From Melanocharis versteri (lineage: Eukaryota; Chordata; Aves; Passeriformes; Melanocharitidae): DNA of 64,000 nt. The stretch covers positions 310,369-374,368 of the forward strand of contig VZTG01006666.1 in the NCBI GenBank assembly GCA_013397845.1. The letters are read 5' to 3'. Below the pieces are notes generated by a model. That model searched no databases, was not told where the DNA came from, and saw only the letters and a list, made by a program, of their open reading frames with translations. The position numbers and the translations under genes are program-made. Below, piece after piece: positions 25,501 through 36,896 of the stretch (its first letter is position 1; every line of letters starts with the position of its first letter).

Positions 25501-28500
25501 TACAACTTGGTAGGAAATGTGTGTATTAGGGGTTGTATTTTACAGGCTGAGGGGTTTCTGAATGGCCTCAGGAGTTCTAGAAATTTTTCACAGGGAGACA
25601 GGGCAGCTGGCCCCACTCTTCCTCCCCTGCATCTGGGTGGGATGCAGGAGGTGCATCCTTGGTTTGCTTAATTCGGAGAAAGGGCTTCAAGCTAAGTCTC
25701 TCACCAGGCATGCACCCTGCCTCCTGGAATATCAGTTGGTGCCTTTATTTCCGAATGTCTAGCTCTCGATCCAACATGGAACAACTCAAGCAGTTTAGAG
25801 ATGGGCGGCAGGATGTAGGGGTTGCCAGCATGCTCACCCGGCTCACAGAGGGCGAAATTTGGGTACTTCACCTGCACCAGGAGGAGCAGGACTTCAGCCT
25901 TGCTTTTGAACCTCTCTGGTTTTAGACACAGGTATACGCTCTGGCTGTTTGGGACATAAGGCGCAGCCTCCTTTTTTCTGTGCCTGCAAGTCACCTGTGC
26001 TAAAACTGGTACACACATCTTGCCAACAAAACTTTGGAGGGAGGAAATAATATTATTCCTTTTAAAAACATTGTCCATCACTGATTAACACCCTTGTTTT
26101 GTTTTTGTTCAGGTTATCGGCTGCTGGATGCTGGGGGGTGTCACATAGGAGCCGTTTGCCCACAAATTGGAACACTCCAGCCCTTATCCTGCTAGTGTGC
26201 AAACGGTATGTTAATTAACATAAATAGCCATGTAGCTGTGCCTTCTTGCTAATTAAGGTTCAACTTGCCAAAGATATGATCATGTTATGTAAGAACAAAA
26301 TTGAGTTCATTACTTGCATGCCCTAGTTTACCCCATAGCTGATAGTGCTTTGCTATATCTAGAAGATAACATCCCTTATTTGCTCCTCTCCTAGTGTCTG
26401 TGCTCCTTCCCGATCCCTCACACAGAGAAAATTCTGACTGAAATGAATGCAAGTTTTCCTGAATTAGGAGTGACAGCATATTTGCCATTTTTAGCCTAGG
26501 AGTAGCACAGTTTTGGAGATGGAGTAGTAAACCAGTAAATAGGATAGGGGTAACATTGCCTTCGCATTCTTCTCAACATGTGTTTTTTCCTTGCTTGGTG
26601 TTACTGAGTCTGAGAGTGCCATTTCTCAGTCTGCACATTTCTTTCTCCAAGGCTTGGAAACCTTGTTCTGTCCTCGAAGCTGTATTGTTCATCACCATAT
26701 GGGATAAGGTAATTATTAGCCATATAAATTTTCATTTTATAGGACAGTTCTAATTCCTAGAGGCCAACAGTTACCATGGTAGATCTCATTTCTCTCACAG
26801 CTTTACAGCTGACTGCATACGAGTGTAAATTACTGCTGTTTCTCCTGTGGTAGTACTTTGTGGACCCAGTTTCGGAGGAGCCCCGGTGTATTGGGCACTA
26901 TGCAAACTTTTCAGAAGATAATGCCCTTCTCTGAATGACTTAGAACCTTAGAGGGTGTGAACAAGAAGAGTGCATTTATATATTTTTATGCATTCAAAAG
27001 CTGTTTGAGTTCTTCCTACTTGTCCTTTAGCCTGTTCTTAATTAACTATGATTATCATAGAAGAAATATATAGACATGAAGATCAAAATATTTTCTAAAA
27101 TGGAAGCCAAAAAGGTTTGATTGTGGATTTCCCTTTCTTGTTTTGATTCCTTTTCTTGCCATGTCAACATTTTTGCAGTTATCAGTATCATCATTGTGCT
27201 GCTCATAATTACTTTCAGAGGAAGAGCATAAATACTCACTCTCTCTATTCAGGCTATTAAAATTGCTTTATCAATCATCCTGGTTTGAAAATTGTAACAA
27301 ATTCAGCTCTTTTTTTTAGACAACGATAAAAACTTTCCAGCTCTTCTTTTACCCCAGAACAGCAGGAGAAGATAGGTAATAGAGCTTTAATGAAGTCACG
27401 GTCTTGTTCCCCAAGTGAGCTGGTCTTGTGGACCAGCAAGAAATCCGGAGGAGGTATAATTCTCCCTGTTGTCCTTGATGATGAGTTACCAGCCTCTTAT
27501 GTACTATATATTTTTTATTTTACCTAAAGTGTATTTATATTCTGGTATCCGAGCATCTTTTAGGGCTGTATGTAACTACACAGTGGAGGGTAGTAGCAAG
27601 ACTTGCCCCCTCAACTCTTCACTAATTCTTTCACTTTGAAGGCAGAGCCTTACAAAGTTGTGTCTTCAACCTTCAGGTGATGTTTAACACCTCATATGTT
27701 TGGTCCCTGGTAAAGCAGGCAGGGAAAAAGGGCCGGAGGAAGTTGAACGTGTGTCGCTGCAGACAGCTGAGCCGGGAGTTTGTCAAAGCCACTCCATCTA
27801 GTGGCAGTCACTTCGCACAGCTGGTCTGGCAGTGCCCATCCACAGCTGCCGGATGATGGGAGAAAGGTCTAAAATGGTGTTCAGCTATGACTGGTCTGGT
27901 CTGGTCTTCAAGATAAAAGATCCTTGAAGTTTTTCTCTGTTGTTTAATTCTTATCCACAGTCATAATTCAGTACTTGCTGTGAATTGCTGTATGCAGTTG
28001 TGGAAATACATCAAAAATTTTGAGTGCCAGTGTTGGTGCAGTCTTTCCTTCATATTTAATCAATGTTTCGGTCTTTTAAAAGCTGTTTTAAAATGACTGA
28101 GGTCGTAGAGCTCATTTATGGAAGGAATGAAGCTGAGAGCTTTGAAAACTCAAAGAAGTTGGAAGAGTGGATTCTGGCAGGGCAGGAGAGTTCTTGGCAG
28201 AGCAGGGAGGCTCTCCCTTGCTGCCACCCTGCCCATGAGGGGAGCTTTCTGCAGCACACAGCTGTCACTCCAGCCCCATGGAGAAAGGACGAATCTGTGT
28301 GGGGGATGCTTGTTCTCTGGGGAGGCTCTGAGAAGCTAGAGGGGCTCCTGGAGTATTTCATGTGGAGATGGTCATGGCTCTTGGGCAGCATGGATTTGAG
28401 CTCCTGGGCAGTGTGGGTTTGGGCTCTTGGGCAGTATGGGCTTGGATTGTGTTAAAGCCAACTGCAAAGAGTAGTGTGGCTGCATGGCGTGGGGTGTCTG

Positions 28501-31500
28501 TTTTCATGGGCGCTGCCTGCTCACCGCTCCAGGTTTGGACAGAAATGCTCGGAGCCAAAACGTGTGTGGCACTGGCATGTGCAGCTGAGCATATGAGAAG
28601 ACCAAGAACAAGACCATTGCTTCTGCCACTTTCTTTTCTTTCTGTGTCAAATCATGCAGCACCTGTGACCTGATAACTGCAGGGCCAAGGGTCCAGTCTT
28701 GTTTTCACCAGACAGCTATGGAAAACCTCGCTGATCTCTTCAGTGCGTTTTAGTAGTGAGCTTCTACTGGGATAAGCTAGTATCTAAATTAAAATAAATG
28801 AATTCCCTGTAAAGTGTAATTCCAGTGTACTGCAACTTTAATAAAAATCAACTGCAGCTTGAATAGGTGCATGCACACATACTTGCTAGAAATTTCCAAT
28901 TAGGATATTCCCAGCAGCAAACAAAACCAAAATTAATGTCAGCAGCATCCCCCAAAGCCTAAACTACACTACTAATGAACTCCCAAGTACTCTCAAAGAA
29001 AACTCTCTTTGCAGAGACAATAAGGTAAAAATTACTGTAATAATCTCAATGTAAAAAACAGAGGAAAAAAAAATCATTGACATTCAAAGTAAGACTTGCC
29101 TCTCCTGATCCCATTAACCGTGTTGTTAGCATAGCATATGCATGCATAGTGATATTGTCACATAACTCACTGCCACCTTCAAAAGAGCACACAAGAATTC
29201 GTGTTCTTTCATTTGTATTTCAAATAAAGGTAGGGGTTGCATGGCACCTGATGCTGAGGAGGTCTGTACTTGACATGACTCCAGCAGGGACCAGCTACCT
29301 CATAACAATTTGTTTGTCTGTCTAGCAGAAGTGCTCAGTTGAATACAATTTATGAAGCTTTCCTCAGACATAATCTTCTCGACATGGGGCTGTGGCTTTA
29401 CTCATTAAAATGGTTCTCTTTCTTTCGTCAAAAACAAGCTTGAATAGCAGAGGATACCACAGCAATCTTTACATATTTATAGAACTACTTGTTTTATTTA
29501 ATATTTTGGGTAGTTTTCAAATTAATAACACATTATTCACTTCTGGTTTTAAAATGGTGTTACAATACCAAGTTTGAAGTTGCCAGACTTCACCCAAAGC
29601 AGATTTGTCAGCAGAGTCATCTGTGCAGTGTGTAACATCTGCGAATTCTCTAGGAACAGCTATGAAACAGAAAAGTACCTTCCATATTAGATGATTGCTG
29701 TTCATTTTTAATGTATGCTTCAGTGACATTTCCCTCCCTCACTGCTCAGCCCTCAAAATTAAATTCCTTAATACTGTCTGTCTGTCTAATAATTGTTATT
29801 TGCTGAGCAAACTGTGTCTGCAAAAGCTGACTCAGCCAGTATATTTTGTGTGTCGTGACTATCCCGGTAAGGGTTGTTTGTACTCATACTTTTTTGCAGC
29901 ATTGGAGTTGAAGTGTCTTCTGAAGTCTAAGTTCATGTATTTGCTTTAATAATCAATTTCCAGGCCTGCTTAATAAAAGGCAAAACTTTAAAGAGCTGTG
30001 GAAAAAGTCTTGAGTGTTCAGATGCTAAAAGAGCAGTATAAATATATCATCAGCCAAGTGATCTCTGCTTCTTTTTGGAAATGCTCATGATTTCACATAT
30101 TTTTAATCAGCGCTGTTGTTGTGGAGAGGCGTTCTTTTCTTCTTTCCTATAGTTTTCATGGGAAAAGAGAACTGTGTTACTTACTGTGCAAGTCTCCTCT
30201 TTAGGAGTTGAGGTGATCACTACTCTGATTTTGGCAGATAAACTCTTGTAGCCTTTCTGACCATTTATTGTCAGTTGTGTAAAATGAACAGGTTAAGTCA
30301 GTACAGGCCTATAAATGGCATCTGGGATTTCTTGAGTGCAACAGTTTCCTCCATACTAAAAGCAAGAAGAAGCTTGGCTTTCTCCTGTTGCTGATTAATC
30401 ATCGAGATGTCCAATAGCAGATGCAGAATATTTGTAGCACACAAAAGGAGTGATTCTGGCTCTTATTTGCATTCAGACCACTCTCATCCAGTGAGGTGGT
30501 GGAAGGGGGCCCTAAAGCAGATGTTCAATCCGTATTCAAGGCATTTTCTACCAGCAAAGTACTATAAAGGAGTACAGCATCACAAGAGCTGTAAAACTTG
30601 TCTTACATGTTGCTCAGATGCTGATGGGCATCCTCTCCCGAGGGAATCGTGACCAGGAGTTGTTCCCTGCAACTAATCACCATCTGTGAGCAAAGGCTGT
30701 GCTTGACAGATCTCAGAGACTGCTGGCTACCTGGGGACCTTCTGCTGGGTCCCCCCAGTTTTGGAGGGGACAGAATGTTTCTGAGGGTGTCCCCAGGGGG
30801 ACGAGGTACATTACAATGCTTCTCGCGGAAGCAATGGCTCCTGGTCCCTTTAGCCTGGAATTCTGGCCACTGCTTAAACTTGGTGCCGTGTTTATCTAGG
30901 CAAACTTGAACTGCCCTGGCTGAGGTTTCTGGTCTGTACAGAGCAGATCACTGATTCTCTCACTGACTTAACAGGGCTGGTCACCTTTCCAGAAACTGCA
31001 GACAGAGCTGGGTAACAGCTGGGTAACCCACTTCCCTCATACTGCTCAAACATCCCAGTACCTTAGTTTGCTTAGCAGAAGGAAGGAATAGAGTAATCTT
31101 TGTATGTGAGTGTAATGAAGCTATATATTTGTTGATCAAATACCTTGCTAATAAATTTGGAGTAGCAAATTCAGGATATTAATAGACCTCAGATTGCTAT
31201 AGCAGAATAGTAAGAATATACAGGCATACTGGGTGAACTGTGAAATTTGGAGTGCATGGCTCTGTCCCCGTTGCCTCTCTGTTGTCAATTTTTCAAAACC
31301 CTCAGTGCCTTTTGAAAGAAAAACAATGAAGGTGGTGACTCAGTTTAGTGCTGCTCCTGCAGTGGCACTTGGTATTATCTAAATGAAGCAAGCCCAAGGA
31401 ATATTGGTCTGCAAGGTACTTTGCAATCAGGAGCTGAGAAAAATATCTTTCTGGTGGAGCAGCTCAGAAGGTTTTGATGAGAAATGAAAATTGCTTTCCT

Positions 31501-31743
31501 CTGAAACACTCAATTCCCTGTGCCTCTGTTTTTCACATCACTTCTTAGTGTAATTCAGTTTTAGTGAAATCCAGGTGATTTCTTTTTAAGTGCTCAACCC
31601 ACCCTGATTTCCCACAGTGGCAAAGTTAGACCTGCACTGAATACCAGAGAAGGGTTGATTTTGTTTGACACAGTTCAGCTAAGTTGTCCATGGAGTTTGT
31701 CTCCCTGTTTATGTTAATGAAGTTTGATCTTTTCCCCGTATAG
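19576..31743 (+). other. CNR1: Probable large 5' intron of CNR1
   Basis: About 12 kb with no recognisable gene, ending in a good 3' splice site: a short pyrimidine tract, TTTGATCTTTTCCCC, then GTATAG at 31738-31743. The 5' limit depends on the unproven first-exon donor in or just after the CpG island. Open frames, such as those of 138 codons at 20234-20650, 130 at 28063-28455 and 126 (minus) at 25701-26081, lack domains and look like chance. Moderately GC-rich patches occur at about 27720-27860, 28190-28560 and 30640-30900. I recognise no interspersed repeat in this intron. Confidence 0.65.
28377..28445. repeat. Three-copy tandem repeat, period 23 bases
   Basis: Three consecutive 23-base units each begin GCTC(T/C)TGGGCAG and continue with a T/G-rich segment (28377-28399, 28400-28422, 28423-28445). 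They differ at only a few positions. The repeat lies in the probable CNR1 intron. Confidence 0.85.
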
Positions 31744-31804
31744 GATTTCCTCCGATGCATTTTTCCATCCCCCAAGTATCTCTGAAACCAACAAGACTGG
31801 GGTT
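31744..31804 (+). other. CNR1: CNR1 5' UTR part of the coding exon
   Basis: The exon begins after the AG at 31742-31743 and runs 61 bases to the CNR1 ATG. The main frame is open through this segment and into the intron, but the only upstream initiator-like codon in frame is a TTG at 31724, which lies before the splice site, so the coding start is the ATG at 31805. One out-of-frame ATG (31755) opens a short uORF, listed separately. The ATG context GGTTATGA has G at -3, which is adequate. Confidence 0.8.
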
Positions 31805-31808
31805 ATGA
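31755..31808 (+). promoter_or_regulatory. uORF of 17 codons, stop overlaps the CNR1 start
   Basis: ATG at 31755-31757 opens a frame of 17 codons (starting MHFSIPQVSL) ending in TGA at 31806-31808. The stop shares bases with the CNR1 ATG at 31805-31807 in an ATGA overlap. The uATG context has C at -3 and C at +4, which is weak and should allow leaky scanning. The overlap itself is seen in the sequence. A role in translational control by scanning or termination-reinitiation is inference. Confidence 0.7.
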
Positions 31809-33226
31809 AGTCCATTCTAGATGGCCTCGCAGATACAACTTTCCGAACCATCACGACAGATCTCCTTTACGTGGGCTCCAACGATATCCAGTACGAAGAC
31901 ATGAAGGGCGACATGGCATCCAAGCTGGGGTACTACCCCCAGAAGTTCCCCCTTTCTTCCTTCAGGGGTGATCCTTTCCAAGAAAAAATGACTGGAGGAG
32001 ATGATTCTCTGTTGGGCATTATTCCCTCAGAGCAAGTCAACATCACAGAATTCTACAACAAGTCCCTGTCCACTTTTAAGGATAATGAGGAGAATATACA
32101 GTGTGGGGAGAACTTTATGGATATGGAGTGTTTTATGATCCTGAACCCCAGCCAGCAGCTGGCCATTGCCGTGCTGTCACTCACCCTGGGCACCTTCACA
32201 GTCCTAGAGAACCTCCTTGTCCTGTGTGTCATCCTCCACTCCCGAAGCCTCCGGTGTAGACCCTCCTACCATTTCATCGGCAGCCTGGCTGTGGCCGACC
32301 TCCTGGGCAGCGTGATTTTTGTCTACAGTTTTGTGGATTTCCATGTTTTCCACCGGAAGGATAGCCCCAACGTCTTCTTGTTCAAACTGGGTGGAGTTAC
32401 AGCCTCCTTCACGGCCTCTGTAGGTAGCCTTTTCCTCACGGCAATAGACCGGTACATCTCTATACACAGGCCACTAGCTTATAAAAGGATTGTTACCCGA
32501 CCAAAGGCTGTCGTAGCATTTTGTGTGATGTGGACCATCGCTATTGTAATAGCCGTTCTTCCTCTGCTCGGCTGGAACTGCAAAAAGCTCAATTCTGTTT
32601 GTTCGGACATATTCCCTCTCATCGATGAGACGTACCTGATGTTCTGGATCGGGGTCACCAGCGTCCTCTTGTTGTTCATTGTCTATGCCTACATGTACAT
32701 TCTGTGGAAGGCTCACAGCCATGCTGTTCGCATGCTGCAGCGAGGCACGCAGAAAAGCATCATCATTCAGTCGACCGAGGATGGTAAGGTACAGATCACT
32801 AGGCCTGATCAAACTCGTATGGACATCAGGTTAGCCAAAACCTTGGTCCTTATCCTAGTTGTTTTAATCATATGCTGGGGCCCTCTCCTCGCCATCATGG
32901 TGTACGATGTCTTTGGGAAAATGAACAAGCTCATCAAGACTATCTTTGCCTTCTGTAGCATGCTCTGTTTGCTGAATTCAACAGTGAATCCCATCATCTA
33001 CGCTCTGAGGAGCAAGGACTTGCGACACGCCTTCCGCAGCATGTTCCCCACCTGCGAAGGGACTGCGCAGCCCCTGGATAACAGCATGGAGTCTGACTGC
33101 CAGCACAAACACGCCAACAACGCGGGGAACGTGCACAGGGCTGCCGAGAGCTGCATTAAGAGCACAGTTAAGATTGCCAAAGTTACTATGTCTGTCTCCA
33201 CAGACACAACTGCTGAAGCGTTGTAA
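31805..33226 (+). CDS. CNR1: Cannabinoid receptor 1 (CB1), complete coding exon
   Basis: Encodes a 473-residue class A GPCR, the Gi/o-coupled plasma-membrane receptor for anandamide and 2-arachidonoylglycerol, mainly presynaptic in neurons. The whole frame is in one exon, as is usual for CNR1; human CB1 is 472 residues. The start MKSILDGLAD and end TTAEAL are the family ends. The N-tail is long (about 118 residues) without a signal peptide, with glycosylation sites NIT (79-81) and NKS (85-87) and the N-terminal cysteine pair C100/C109. Membrane segments lie at about 119-144, 156-177, 189-214, 234-257, 276-301, 347-370 and 379-402. Visible key residues are D165 (2.50), K194 and F202 in TM3, DRY 215-217, C259/C266 in loop 2, CWGP with W358, NPIIY 395-399, and C417 after helix 8, the palmitoylation position. 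Compared with the human protein as I remember it, there are two extra residues near 68-73 and one fewer near 428. No frameshift or missing functional residue. Identification is essentially certain. Confidence 0.99.
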   Translation: MKSILDGLADTTFRTITTDLLYVGSNDIQYEDMKGDMASKLGYYPQKFPLSSFRGDPFQEKMTGGDDSLLGIIPSEQVNITEFYNKSLSTFKDNEENIQCGENFMDMECFMILNPSQQLAIAVLSLTLGTFTVLENLLVLCVILHSRSLRCRPSYHFIGSLAVADLLGSVIFVYSFVDFHVFHRKDSPNVFLFKLGGVTASFTASVGSLFLTAIDRYISIHRPLAYKRIVTRPKAVVAFCVMWTIAIVIAVLPLLGWNCKKLNSVCSDIFPLIDETYLMFWIGVTSVLLLFIVYAYMYILWKAHSHAVRMLQRGTQKSIIIQSTEDGKVQITRPDQTRMDIRLAKTLVLILVVLIICWGPLLAIMVYDVFGKMNKLIKTIFAFCSMLCLLNSTVNPIIYALRSKDLRHAFRSMFPTCEGTAQPLDNSMESDCQHKHANNAGNVHRAAESCIKSTVKIAKVTMSVSTDTTAEAL

Positions 33227-34425
33227 GTCAGAGACTTCTCAGCATTGTGAGAAAAGGAGTTTAAGTTTAAAAAAAATAAAAATTTAAAAAATCAACAACA
33301 GAGAAAACCAAACCCATGGCTTAACGTGTTTGTACCCTCCCGTAATATTTTTTGGTTTGTCATTGTAAGCTGAGCGATGATTGTGTTAAGAGCATTACCA
33401 TCAGCCAGTTCTTCAGGTTTTACAATTAGGGATTCTAGCTAAATTTTCACAAGTTTTTCTCAAAAGGTGTTTACTGAATAATAATGTTTCCTGAACATTA
33501 GGAGCACAGAGAAAATACCAGATTAGCAATCGTTCCTTTGGGGGCGTGAAGAAGAATTGTGAAACCTAATTGAAAAATAATGCGTCCTAAACCAATACCA
33601 TCAAATAAGAAAAAAAGCCTTGTGATCATGCTGTTCATTTCAATGTGAAATGTATTCCATGTCTGTAAGTAATAGGAGTTTCTGATTTTTTCCAAAAGCA
33701 GCAGTGCTGAGTTTAGAGGTTTTGTAAAATGTGTTGTGTCCCGTGAATTGTGTGCTGTTTTATTATATGTTATTGATATTTGTCTGATTAAACAAAGTGA
33801 TAAGGTAGAATTCCGTGGAAATAACGTGAAATGTGATATGTAAACCCCATTGAAAACACTTACTGTATTTGAAGAATTCCTATGAGATATTTTGGAAATT
33901 TTACACTTTTAGTGGTCTTCTGTGGACTTAGAGGAGAGGCTTTGTGTTCTTCTACTAAAATTATTTCCCCACTACCTTTTACTTTCACATGCATATGAGA
34001 CTAACAGCAACAGAAAAATAGAGGAGGAATGTGAGAAAGGAATGCACTGGTTCAGACTTTTAAATACCACTGCGTTTATACAGAAGGATGTTTATGGTTG
34101 CACAGACTACTGCCCTGCTCTTGGGCATTGCGTGAATACGAACACTGAAAAGCAAAGGTCCCGGATATTGGCTCCTTTAATGGGCATCTGGTTTTAAGCC
34201 ATGTGCTGGTGTTGGACCACTGAAGACAGCATGTGTCAGACTCAATGTGCGATGTTATCACTGTGCAGTCGACGTATACTTGAAGTGTGTCACATTCCTG
34301 TATCCCAGGTCTAAGCAGATTCAGAGCCTGAGATGCCAAACTCTCGTCTTCACTAAAAGAGGAGGAAATATTGTCAGACTTAGACATTTTCTTACTGTGT
34401 GAGCGTGTATATAAATAAATATCTC

Positions 34426-34459
34426 TGTGTGTGTACGTGTGTGTGCGTGTGTGTGTGTA
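34426..34459. repeat. Interrupted (TG)n repeat in the CNR1 3' UTR
   Basis: About 34 bases of alternating TG/GT with single-base interruptions (TGTACGTG, GTGCGTG) lie within the probable 3' UTR. Confidence 0.9.
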
Positions 34460-36079
34460 AGTATACTAATCAGTGTGAGTCATGGTAGCATAGCTAAGAT
34501 AGGACACTATGACCAAATGTAACTGTATTTCTTGTTGCACGCTTTGCACACGAATTCTGTTTCTAAAATTGAGTTCTTCCAATTGATTACTGGTGAAAGT
34601 ACCGTATTAAGAACATCTCGATCCACGCTGAGATGTGTATCCATGGGCTAGAGGAAGCAACCTTTCAGTTGCACTTGAGAATAAAGGGAAACAAGGCAGA
34701 GAGCATGGAATGAGCCTGCACTGACAAATGCTGCAGTTGTTGATGGTATTCCTGAAGACCGAGAAAGCCAGGAGTAAATGATCATTTGTTTTAATGCTGT
34801 GAGTATTCAAATCTGATAGCTCTCAATGAGGTGCATCTCACTGACACCACTGACAAGGTTTGACACTACGAGGAAGAAGTTACTGAAGGAAAATTGTGAC
34901 TCTGTTCCATGGTGGGACAGTTTCTGCAGCCTGGGACTGTCACAAGGAACATGCTACCAGATAGTCTTTGAGGCATGGATATTCTGTTCTGAGTCGTAAG
35001 GTCTGGGATCCTCTTCTCTGCTGCCATGCTTTTTCAGACCGTTTCCTCACCCTTCTTCTGGCTGATTTCTGCCAAAACAGCTGCAAATGCAGCTTGGTCC
35101 TTTAGCTGCCTGATGCTTGCTGCAACAGGGGTGACTTACTCCATGGCACAGGGCGAGTGGAGCCAAATCCAGACTGCTCTGCCACCCATCCTTGTGTTTA
35201 AGTAGGGAGAGAGAGGGGGTGGCAACCCAGGGTCTCTGGCTCCCTTAGTGCAGGCTGGAGCAGCCGGCTGAAGGAACACCCAGCCCCTTTCAGCCAGTGG
35301 CTCTGTGGGGTTGCAAGTGCCTCCAAGTTTAGGCTTGGTAAGGGGTGACAGGTTTTAAAGATAAGATTGGATCAGGTGAGATGCTGAGCAACAGCTGGAA
35401 GAGACAGGGGTACTTTCCTCCTCCACCCACCTCCCCTGCAGCTTACCTGCGTGATGGGATAGGGCACCACGCTCTCGGGGGGCCCACTGAAATCAGCCAA
35501 AACCAGTGGATTGCAGAGGATTCCCAGAGGATGTCAAGTCCTCCTGAAAGATCTCTCTTGTATCTAGGTCTAGTCCATCCTAAAGCAGTCCTCTTGGAGG
35601 AGTGGGGGAAAGCCCGTTTGAAATGTAAGGGTATTTTAAGAGCCATTTTTGAAACTGTCTTCTTGTGAATTAAATGCAAACTTTGTGGAATTTTGTTGTG
35701 TGTTCAAGTTCTAAATTTTACGATAAATCATGGGACAATGGGGCTGTCTTGGCACTTCAATTGGTGCTTACTGATATAATAAGAAATAGCATCCTGTGAA
35801 ATGTTATCGTCTATCATCAGTATCTTCATTTGCATAATGAGTTTTTCTGAAGCTCTGGGAACTGCATCGGTTCACTTAGAACCATTTATTAAAGAGTTGG
35901 CAACAATTTCCTTACATGTTGCACACTAAGTAGAACTATTCTTTCATTAGAAAAATCTGCTGCCGTTCCAAGATAAGCTGTACTTATACTTCAGCTTTAG
36001 GTATTCCTAATTTGCAGTTGCCTACCTTCACTTAGCGATAGCACAGCCAAACAATACTGTGTTCCATGGCCACCCACAC

Positions 36080-36127
<48 letters not shown>
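36080..36127. repeat. (CAT)16 microsatellite in the CNR1 3' UTR
   Basis: Sixteen perfect CAT units are followed by CAC CAT and a CCACC-rich stretch. One frame reads as a polyhistidine run in a 68-codon open frame (36059-36265), but its position in the 3' UTR and lack of other features make it a repeat translation and not a protein. Confidence 0.95.
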
Positions 36128-36129
<2 letters not shown>

Positions 36130-36890
36130 CCATCCACCCACCACCGCTAGTTGCAGTTACGTGTGTATGTACCAACTCCAAGTGTCACGTATCTACCAAG
36201 AAGACCATCTGTGTCACGTGTGTGCAGAGTTAGATTCTCGACAGTCTAATTGTATATTTGTATGATACAATCTCAGTGCTGTGCAATCACTATCCACATC
36301 TTGCACTGGCCTTTCGATGAAAATTTTAGTGTGTCTATTGTGAGATAGACAGCGCATTCTACCTGCTGTTATTGGGCTGAATGTATGTAAATAAGTGAAA
36401 AAAAAAAAAGTCATCTGTTCAAGCAGTGGCCTACGAAGTCTGTAATTGTGGACTAGGAAAATTGTTGAAGTTGCTGTGACATCTCAAATACTACCTTTGA
36501 ATAAACTGTTTACAGGGTCTCTTGGGATGCTGTTTCACAGTGAAAGGAAAATCTTTCCTTGTGATAATATGAGGTAAAGAAATCGGATTAGCTGAGCTTT
36601 TTATTTCCAGTGTTTCGAAGTGGAGAACATAACTCTTTATTGTCTGTAAATCTAACATTATTACTTCCTCTTAGAAGAATATTGTATCATTAGATGTTTG
36701 TTTGAGCTGGTAACATTCTTGCAACTGTTGCAATATTTTTCATTAGCAACCTGTATAATAGTTTGTACACAAGTACTGTTCAGATTGTCATGAAAAGTAG
36801 CTTTGGCCATTTACCTACCAGTAGCAGAATAGTATTTCTGTAAGATTTCCAGTGTATTCCTACCATATCATATTTTATTTCTATAATGTA

Positions 36891-36896
36891 ATTAAA
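36891..36896 (+). terminator. CNR1: Candidate CNR1 polyadenylation signal (ATTAAA)
   Basis: ATTAAA followed about 33 bases downstream by a T-rich, GT-containing element is a reasonable cleavage and polyadenylation arrangement. It gives a 3' UTR of about 3.7 kb. AATAAA at 36500-36505 and 37250-37255 are alternatives. Confidence 0.45.

Noticed and set aside
31724..31804. N-terminal extension of CB1 from the upstream TTG codon
   Set aside because: The TTG lies before the splice acceptor at 31743, and CB1 orthologues start at MKSILDG.
33275..33280. AATAAA 49 bases after the CNR1 stop as the main polyadenylation signal
   Set aside because: It sits in an A-rich run, lacks a clear GT-rich element after it, and would give an unusually short 3' UTR for CNR1.
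36059..36265. Histidine-rich 68-codon frame
   Set aside because: It is the translation of a (CAT)n repeat in the probable CNR1 3' UTR.
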